A DNA stretch of 5,625 bases from Kiritimatiellales bacterium (GTDB lineage: Bacteria; Verrucomicrobiota; Kiritimatiellia; Kiritimatiellales; Pontiellaceae), in NCBI GenBank assembly GCA_015486775.1, contig WFRA01000419.1:1-5625 (forward strand). Direction: 5' to 3'. This document shows, one piece after another, positions 1-3,225 of the stretch (its first letter is position 1; each line of letters starts with the position of its first letter). Both the position numbers and the translations under genes were made by a program. The notes below the pieces were generated by a model, which saw only the letters and a list, made by a program, of their open reading frames with translations, was not told the DNA's origin and made no database searches.

Positions 1-360
1 CCCGGAACCGTCGACGAACCCCTCGGCGGACTTCCGGCGCACAGCCGCTATGTGCCGCTCCAAACCGTCCCCTCGCTGCGGAGCGGGCGGCTCACCCTCG
101 TCGACCTCTTTCCGGCCACCGGACGCACGCACCAGCTGCGCCGCCACATGGCGGCCATCGGCCATCCCATCGTCGGCGACCAGAAATATGGCGAAGAGGG
201 CCGCGTGCTCAAAGGCAAGGGGCTTTTCCTGGCGGCGGTGGAGTTGCGCTTCCCGCATCCCGCCGACCAGCGCGAAACCGAGGTGGCCATTCCCGACCCC
301 CGCAAGTTTTCCTCCCTGCTCCGCCGCGAGCAGACCCGCTGGGAAAAATTTAACGCATAG
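1..360 (+). CDS. RluA-family pseudouridine synthase, C-terminal part
   Basis: This reading frame is open from the first base and ends at TAG 358-360, giving the last 119 residues of a protein that begins outside the window. The stretch GRTHQLRRHMAAIGHPIVGD (residues 41-60 of the fragment) followed by QKYG is the hallmark C-terminal block of RluA-type pseudouridine synthases. LFLAAVELRFPHP further on matches the usual family ending. These enzymes isomerise specific uridines in rRNA or tRNA in the cytoplasm. The catalytic Asp motif (HRLD-type) would lie upstream and is not visible, so the exact target (RluC, RluD or TruC-like) cannot be assigned. The double Arg in QLRRH is reminiscent of TruC-type members, which is only a hint. 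A GTG at 52 is an internal codon, not a start, because the conserved fold clearly extends upstream of it. Confidence 0.9.
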   Translation, partial: PGTVDEPLGGLPAHSRYVPLQTVPSLRSGRLTLVDLFPATGRTHQLRRHMAAIGHPIVGDQKYGEEGRVLKGKGLFLAAVELRFPHPADQRETEVAIPDPRKFSSLLRREQTRWEKFNA

Positions 361-457
361 GAGCCGCCTGCTCGTTCTTCTTCTTCCTTTTCTATGCTCT
401 TTTTACTTTGGGCCTCCGTTTCAAAGTGACAACCTAGTCCGGGATAGGGCAAAGGTG
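361..457. other. Spacer with pyrimidine-rich stretch
   Basis: Between the synthase stop and the heptad repeats lies a pyrimidine-rich stretch at about 374-409 (TTCTTCTTCTTCC and similar). It is preceded by a weak 4-bp hairpin, GAGC 361-364 with GCTC 370-373. This could be a poor intrinsic terminator for the synthase gene, but the stem is too short to call one. I found no convincing -35/-10 pair for the following gene: a GTGACA at 426-431 has no good -10 at the proper distance. Confidence 0.3.
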
Positions 458-485
458 CGCAATACGCAATACGCAATATGCAATG
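458..485. repeat. Four tandem CGCAATA heptads
   Basis: Three exact copies of CGCAATA (458-464, 465-471, 472-478) are followed by a degenerate fourth, TGCAATG (479-485). The array ends at the first base of the GGAGA ribosome binding site (485-489) of the deaminase gene. A non-coding heptamer array in a leader could change the spacing between promoter and ribosome binding site by copy number, or could be a dispersed genomic repeat. The sequence alone does not decide. Confidence 0.75.
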
Positions 486-496
486 GAGAAACAGGG

Positions 497-1738
497 ATGC
501 TGATTCGGAATGTGCAGTTGGATGGCCAAGTGGTGGATGTGCGGATCGGAGAAAATCGATTCGAAGCGATCGGTGAAAATTTGGAACCGGGGGCGGAAGA
601 GGTTGTCGAGGGCAACGGTATGGCAATTCTTCCAGCCTTTGTAAATATGCACACGCATGCTTCCATGACGCTGATGCGCAGCTATGCCGACGACCTTGAG
701 TTGCACGATTGGCTGGAAAACCATATCTGGCCGATGGAGGCGCAGCTGGGCGAGGAGGACATTTATCATGGCGCGCGCCTCGCCTGCCTCGAAATGATCA
801 AATCGGGGACGACCTGCTTCAACGATATGTATTGGCATTTTCATGGCGTGGCCCGGGCGGTCGAGGAGATGGGGCTACGCGCCGTGCTTTCTTCGGTTTT
901 CATCGACTTCAACGATGCCGCCAAGGCGGCGGAGCAGCGCGAGCTGACGGAAAGGCTGTTTGAAGAATCGCGGCACTATTCCGACCGCATCGGGTTTGCG
1001 CTCGGGCCGCACGCCATCTACACGGTTTCGGAGGATTCGCTCCGCTGGGCCAAGGCATTTTCAGATTCGCATGGCCTGTTGTTGCACATCCACGTTTCCG
1101 AAACGGAAAAGGAGGTGGCGGACTGCGAGGCGCAACATGGCCTGCGCCCGATCCAATGGTTGGAAAAAATCGGGCTGCTTGACCCGAACGTGGTTGCCGC
1201 CCATGCCATTCATGTCTCGGACGAAGAGATTACCATCCTGGCGCGCAACGGCGTGAAGGTGGTGCACAATCCCGCCTCGAATATGAAGCTGGCCTCGGGA
1301 AGCTTCCCCCATGCCCGCATGTGCGAGGGCGGCGTTGCGGTGTCGCTCGGCACCGACGGCTGCTCCTCGAACAACAATCTAGACATGCTTGAAGAGATGA
1401 AGCTGGCCGCGCTGCATGCCAAGCTGGTGCATGGCGACCCTACCATCCTTCCCGCTAGCGAGGTGTTTGAAATGGCTACCTCCTGCGGTGCGGAGGCACT
1501 GGGACTAGAGTGCGGAACGGTTGCCGTGGGGAAGCTGGCGGACTGCATGCTCGTCGATCTGTCTGACCACCGGCTTGTGCCGGGCTACCGCCTAGTCGAC
1601 GATCTGGTCTACAGCGCCGACCGCTCCTGCATCGATACCGTGATCTGCGATGGAAAAATCCTGATGCGGGGCGGGGTGGTGGAGGGCGAGGACGAAATTG
1701 TCGCGTCGGCCCGGAAATATAAAAAACGGTTCCAATGA
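497..1738 (+). CDS. mtaD: 5'-methylthioadenosine / S-adenosylhomocysteine deaminase
   Basis: Complete 413-residue metal-dependent amidohydrolase of the MtaD/SsnA type. The family deaminates S-adenosylhomocysteine or 5'-methylthioadenosine to the inosyl forms plus ammonia, in cytoplasmic recycling of the spent methyl donor. Visible metal ligands are H52 and H54 (MHTHASMTLMR), H199 (LLLHIHVSETE), H236 (VAAHAIHV) and D287 (SLGTDGCSSNNNLDM). Expected substrate contacts are E81 (IWPME), H172 (LGPHAIYTVS) and E202. Length and motif order are normal for the family. The start at ATG 497 is supported by GGAGA at 485-489, seven bases upstream, and by the N terminus (MLIRNVQL) matching the usual beta-strand opening. 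The frame stays open far upstream to about position 50, but that part overlaps the synthase gene and is not protein-like. The last codons TTC CAA TGA form half of a TTCCAA-type palindrome and overlap the stem and T-tract of a minus-strand terminator. Related triazine or cytosine deaminases are possible alternatives but fit less well. Confidence 0.92.
   Translation: MLIRNVQLDGQVVDVRIGENRFEAIGENLEPGAEEVVEGNGMAILPAFVNMHTHASMTLMRSYADDLELHDWLENHIWPMEAQLGEEDIYHGARLACLEMIKSGTTCFNDMYWHFHGVARAVEEMGLRAVLSSVFIDFNDAAKAAEQRELTERLFEESRHYSDRIGFALGPHAIYTVSEDSLRWAKAFSDSHGLLLHIHVSETEKEVADCEAQHGLRPIQWLEKIGLLDPNVVAAHAIHVSDEEITILARNGVKVVHNPASNMKLASGSFPHARMCEGGVAVSLGTDGCSSNNNLDMLEEMKLAALHAKLVHGDPTILPASEVFEMATSCGAEALGLECGTVAVGKLADCMLVDLSDHRLVPGYRLVDDLVYSADRSCIDTVICDGKILMRGGVVEGEDEIVASARKYKKRFQ
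1151..1165. repeat. TTCCAA-N3-TTGGAA palindrome, inside mtaD
   Basis: ATCCAATGGTTGGAA differs from the palindrome consensus at one position. It lies in frame as ATC CAA TGG TTG GAA and encodes IQWLE of the deaminase. Confidence 0.55.
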
Positions 1739-1744
1739 TTGGAC
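1730..1744. repeat. TTCCAA-N3-TTGGAA palindrome over the mtaD stop
   Basis: TTCCAATGATTGGAC matches the consensus with one mismatch. Its spacer triplet is the TGA stop codon of mtaD, so the repeat supplies the terminal Phe-Gln-stop. It is the left arm of the inverted doublet. Confidence 0.7.
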
Positions 1745-1766
1745 ACCCAAAAGGAGGGAGAAAGGC

Positions 1767-1781
1767 CCCCAATCATTGGAA
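1767..1781. repeat. TTCCAA-N3-TTGGAA palindrome, right arm of doublet
   Basis: CCCCAATCATTGGAA has two mismatches to the consensus, but bases 1769-1783 are the exact inverse of 1728-1742. It forms the second arm of the terminator stem. Confidence 0.6.
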
Positions 1782-1803
1782 CCAAGGGAGAATGGCTCCT
1801 CTT

Positions 1804-1896
1804 CTAGAGAAAGGAGACGGCGAGCATCAGCCCGATCATTGCAACTCCCGCAAGAGCCATTGATACTTCCACCGCAACTATCGACCATGTTTTCAT
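1804..1896 (-). CDS. 30-residue single-span membrane protein
   Basis: On the minus strand, ATG at 1896-1894 opens a 30-codon frame ending at TAG (1806-1804). The product starts MKTWSIVAVE and continues with an uncharged stretch of 20 residues (11-30) ending in SFL. Only K2 and E10 are charged, so it is predicted to be a single transmembrane segment, probably with the N terminus inside. Small residues A14, A16, G17, A19, G22 and A26 could form a packing face. A good ribosome binding site (GAGGA, six bases before the ATG) precedes it. A consensus sigma-54 promoter places the predicted transcript start near 1921, 25 bases before the ATG, and an intrinsic terminator follows. I do not recognise a family; it does not resemble KdpF. 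The transcript (about 200 bases) might alternatively or additionally act as an RNA. The joint presence of promoter, ribosome binding site, hydrophobic frame and terminator is the argument that it is real. Confidence 0.7.
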   Translation of the reverse strand: MKTWSIVAVEVSMALAGVAMIGLMLAVSFL

Positions 1897-1931
1897 TGTC
1901 TTTCCTCTTTCAGATGAGATGGAAGATTTAA

Positions 1932-1948
1932 AGCAACAAGCGTGCCAG
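1932..1948 (-). promoter_or_regulatory. Sigma-54 (-24/-12) promoter
   Basis: Read on the minus strand the site is CTGGCACGCTTGTTGCT. This matches the sigma-54 consensus YTGGCACG-N4-TTGCW at every defined position, with GG and GC at the required spacing. The -12 base is about 1933, so transcription should begin near 1921, directly upstream of the small membrane gene. Sigma-54 promoters need an AAA+ enhancer-binding activator, which is not in the window. The symmetric sequences at 1994-2068 lie 70-150 bases upstream, where activator sites usually are. Confidence 0.8.
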
Positions 1949-1993
1949 TGTCGGCGGGAGGGCGAAAAACGCGGTAGATTCCTCCAAATTTCC

Positions 1994-2040
1994 CGTTTCC
2001 CCCGAAACGCAATGGATATCGTTTGTCAGGTTTGAGAACC
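1994..2040. promoter_or_regulatory. Two short inverted repeats, possible activator sites
   Basis: CGTTTC (1994-1999) pairs with GAAACG (2004-2009) around CCCC, and GGTT (2029-2032) pairs with AACC (2037-2040). They lie in the region shared by the minus-strand sigma-54 unit and the divergent DUF6941-like gene. They could bind a regulator, but the symmetry is short and may be chance. Confidence 0.25.
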
Positions 2041-2051
2041 AGACCGATACC
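2023..2051 (+). promoter_or_regulatory. Candidate sigma-70-type promoter for the DUF6941-like gene
   Basis: TTGTCA (2023-2028, one mismatch to TTGACA) is followed after 17 bases by GATACC (2046-2051), a poor -10 with only the central ATA matching. The transcript would begin near 2058, within the palindrome at 2054-2068, which could then act as an operator. Only the spacing and -35 are good. Confidence 0.25.
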
Positions 2052-2053
2052 GT

Positions 2054-2068
2054 TTCCAACCTTTGGAA
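2054..2068. repeat. Perfect TTCCAA-N3-TTGGAA palindrome, intergenic
   Basis: TTCCAACCTTTGGAA is a perfect copy with spacer CCT. It sits 60 bases before the start of the DUF6941-like gene and about 135 bases upstream of the predicted sigma-54 start on the other strand. Given the many other copies, including ones within genes, a repeat explanation is at least as likely as an operator. Confidence 0.7.
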
Positions 2069-2127
2069 CATATTTACTTCCTTCCGCCGGGGGCATCGCC
2101 TACCTTGCTTCCAAGGAGATCCCAAAC

Positions 2128-2535
2128 ATGAAAATCGAAGTTTTTGTCCTTTGCGACGCCGCGACGGATGCCCGCGGAAAATTGAATATTCTCGGAACGT
2201 TCGACCAGATCTATGCTGCCAAGATGCCGGTGGTGCACCCGGCCTGCGCCATTGCCTTGCGTATGCGGTTCGACAAGATGGAGGAGGGTGTTCACAAGGT
2301 GGGCTTGCAGCTGGTCGATCCCGACGGCACGCCGGTTTTCCAGCCCATGGAAGGCGAGGTGCATCCGCGCATGGCACCGGATATCGATTCGGTAGCCGTC
2401 AACCTGATCCTCAATTTTCAGCACATGAAGTTCGAGGAGTTCGCCGACTATCAGATCAATCTGGCCATCGACGACACCTCCGTTGCGACGCTTCCCCTGC
2501 ACGTCCGCGAAATACCCCGCCAGCACATGGCCTGA
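2128..2535 (+). CDS. DUF6941-like small protein
   Basis: Complete 135-residue protein of unknown function. The N-terminal stretch LCDAATDARGKLNILGTFDQIYAAKMPVVHP (given here as positions 8-38, key parts GKLNILGTFD and MPVVHP) and the ending LPLHVREIP (122-130) match my memory of the DUF6941 family: a short beta-rich protein with a G(K)LN(I/V)xGxFD motif and a (F/M)PxVHP motif. There is no signal peptide or membrane segment, so it is expected in the cytoplasm. No enzymatic residues stand out. ATG 2128 is the clear start, with AAGGAGAT at 2113-2120, seven bases away, close to a perfect ribosome binding site; the frame's earlier ATG at 2023 has no such support. The EF-hand gene follows 77 bases downstream on the same strand and may be co-transcribed. 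The role is unknown. Confidence 0.85.
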   Translation: MKIEVFVLCDAATDARGKLNILGTFDQIYAAKMPVVHPACAIALRMRFDKMEEGVHKVGLQLVDPDGTPVFQPMEGEVHPRMAPDIDSVAVNLILNFQHMKFEEFADYQINLAIDDTSVATLPLHVREIPRQHMA

Positions 2536-2612
2536 ATGCGCCGTGCAATAATTTTTCCACCTCCCCGTTTAATGCCCATCGAACGGAACACCATAACCCG
2601 AGGAGATGGATC

Positions 2613-3071
2613 ATGAATGCAAGGACGTGGAAGGTGGCCGGATGGATCATGGCGTTGACGGGAGCGTTGACGCTGGCTCATGCCGGGCAGGGGCAGGACA
2701 AAAACCGGGGCGGCCACCCGAAAGGGAAGTATTCCGGTCGCGAAGAGATGCTCAAGCGCTACGATACCGATGGCGACGGCCAGCTTTCGGAAGCGGAACG
2801 CGAGAAGCTCCGTAGCGACCGTGCGGCCCGGCGGGGTAAGCATCCTAGCCGCAAAGAGATCATGCAGCGGTTCGATGCCGATGGCGACGGGCAGCTGAAC
2901 GAGCAGGAGCGCGCCGCGCTGCGGGCCGGAATGAAAAAACGCCATGGCGGCGAGAGGCGCGAGAAAATGCTCAGGAAGTACGACGCGGATGGCGACGGCG
3001 AGCTGAACGCAGAAGAGATGGAAAACATGAGGGACGATCTCTACGAGCGCCGCAAGGCTCATGGCAAATAG
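2613..3071 (+). CDS. Secreted protein with three EF-hand calcium-binding loops
   Basis: Complete 152-residue protein. Residues 1-24 form a signal peptide: MNARTWK, then the hydrophobic VAGWIMALTGALTLA, with likely cleavage after AHA (24). Three 12-residue EF-hand loops follow, at D51-E62 (DTDGDGQLSEAE), D88-E99 (DADGDGQLNEQE) and D124-E135 (DADGDGELNAEE). Each has Asp at 1, 3 and 5, Gly at 6 and Glu at 12, so all should bind calcium. They are evenly spaced at 37 and 36 residues and separated by very basic, helix-favouring linkers (for example RSDRAARRGKHPSRK, 68-81 region). This is the common bacterial exported EF-hand or calmodulin-like layout. The actual role (calcium buffering, adhesion, regulation) is not known. 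ATG 2613 is chosen because AGGAG at 2601-2605 is seven bases upstream and the signal peptide begins there. A strong terminator follows the stop. Confidence 0.88.
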   Translation: MNARTWKVAGWIMALTGALTLAHAGQGQDKNRGGHPKGKYSGREEMLKRYDTDGDGQLSEAEREKLRSDRAARRGKHPSRKEIMQRFDADGDGQLNEQERAALRAGMKKRHGGERREKMLRKYDADGDGELNAEEMENMRDDLYERRKAHGK

Positions 3072-3107
3072 GTGGACAATTTGAAGAGCTGCCAATCGGG
3101 CAGCCGG

Positions 3108-3145
3108 ACGGCACACGGGTTTTCCCCTCCCGTGTGCCGTTTTTT
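3108..3145 (+). terminator. Strong intrinsic terminator after the EF-hand gene
   Basis: ACGGCACACGGG (3108-3119) pairs perfectly with CCCGTGTGCCGT (3129-3140), a 12-bp GC-rich stem with a 9-base loop, followed by a T run through 3145. It starts 36 bases after the EF-hand stop and separates that gene from the glycosidase. Confidence 0.92.
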
Positions 3146-3164
3146 GTCGGTATTTTCGTGGCGC

Positions 3165-3186
3165 GGGATGCCCCCGGGGGATACCC
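3165..3186. promoter_or_regulatory. Imperfect inverted repeat upstream of the glycosidase
   Basis: The centre is the perfect palindrome CCCCCGGGGG (3171-3180), flanked by GGG (3165-3167) and CCC (3184-3186) after three unpaired bases on each side. It lies 40-60 bases before the glycosidase start and could be an operator. No convincing -35/-10 pair was found nearby. Confidence 0.3.
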
Positions 3187-3225
3187 TCCGTGAAAGTGAT
3201 GGAGTCGGAAACGAGAGGGGACGGC

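Larger units (their letters stand above)
1721..1783 (-). terminator. Intrinsic terminator of the minus-strand small gene
   Basis: GGTTCCAATGATTGG (1728-1742) is perfectly complementary to CCAATCATTGGAACC (1769-1783), giving a 15-bp stem with a 26-base loop. Read on the minus strand the stem is followed by one G (1727) and then six T (1726-1721), the layout of a rho-independent terminator. On the plus strand no T-tract follows, so it does not look like a terminator for mtaD. The unit overlaps the last codons and stop of mtaD. The long loop is unusual. Each arm is itself a near-copy of the TTCCAA-N3-TTGGAA palindrome, so the element also looks like an inverted doublet of that repeat. Confidence 0.75.

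Noticed and set aside
361..409. Intrinsic terminator after the synthase
   Set aside because: The stem is only 4 bp and the following stretch is mixed C/T rather than a run of T.
426..454. Sigma-70 promoter for mtaD (GTGACA at 426)
   Set aside because: At a spacing of 17 the -10 would be GCAAAG, which is not plausible; the GATAGG nearby is only 11 bases away.
50..496. Upstream extension of the mtaD frame to an ATG at 50
   Set aside because: The extension overlaps the synthase gene in another frame and reads as Pro/Ser/Arg-rich non-protein sequence. The ribosome binding site and the family N terminus both point to ATG 497.
48..626. Minus-strand frame across the synthase end and spacer
   Set aside because: It runs antisense to two real genes, has no motif, and includes the translated heptad repeats.
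630..644. TTCCAGCCTTTGTAA as a palindrome copy in mtaD
   Set aside because: It has two mismatches, and the bases encode family-conserved residues just before the HTH metal motif, so it is probably coincidence. The same applies to the two-mismatch site at 2338-2352.
3199..3225. Alternative glycosidase start at ATG 3199
   Set aside because: It is in frame, but the bases before it (GTGAAAGTG) are a poor ribosome binding site, while ATG 3226 has AGAGGGG at suitable spacing. It is kept as a possible alternative only.
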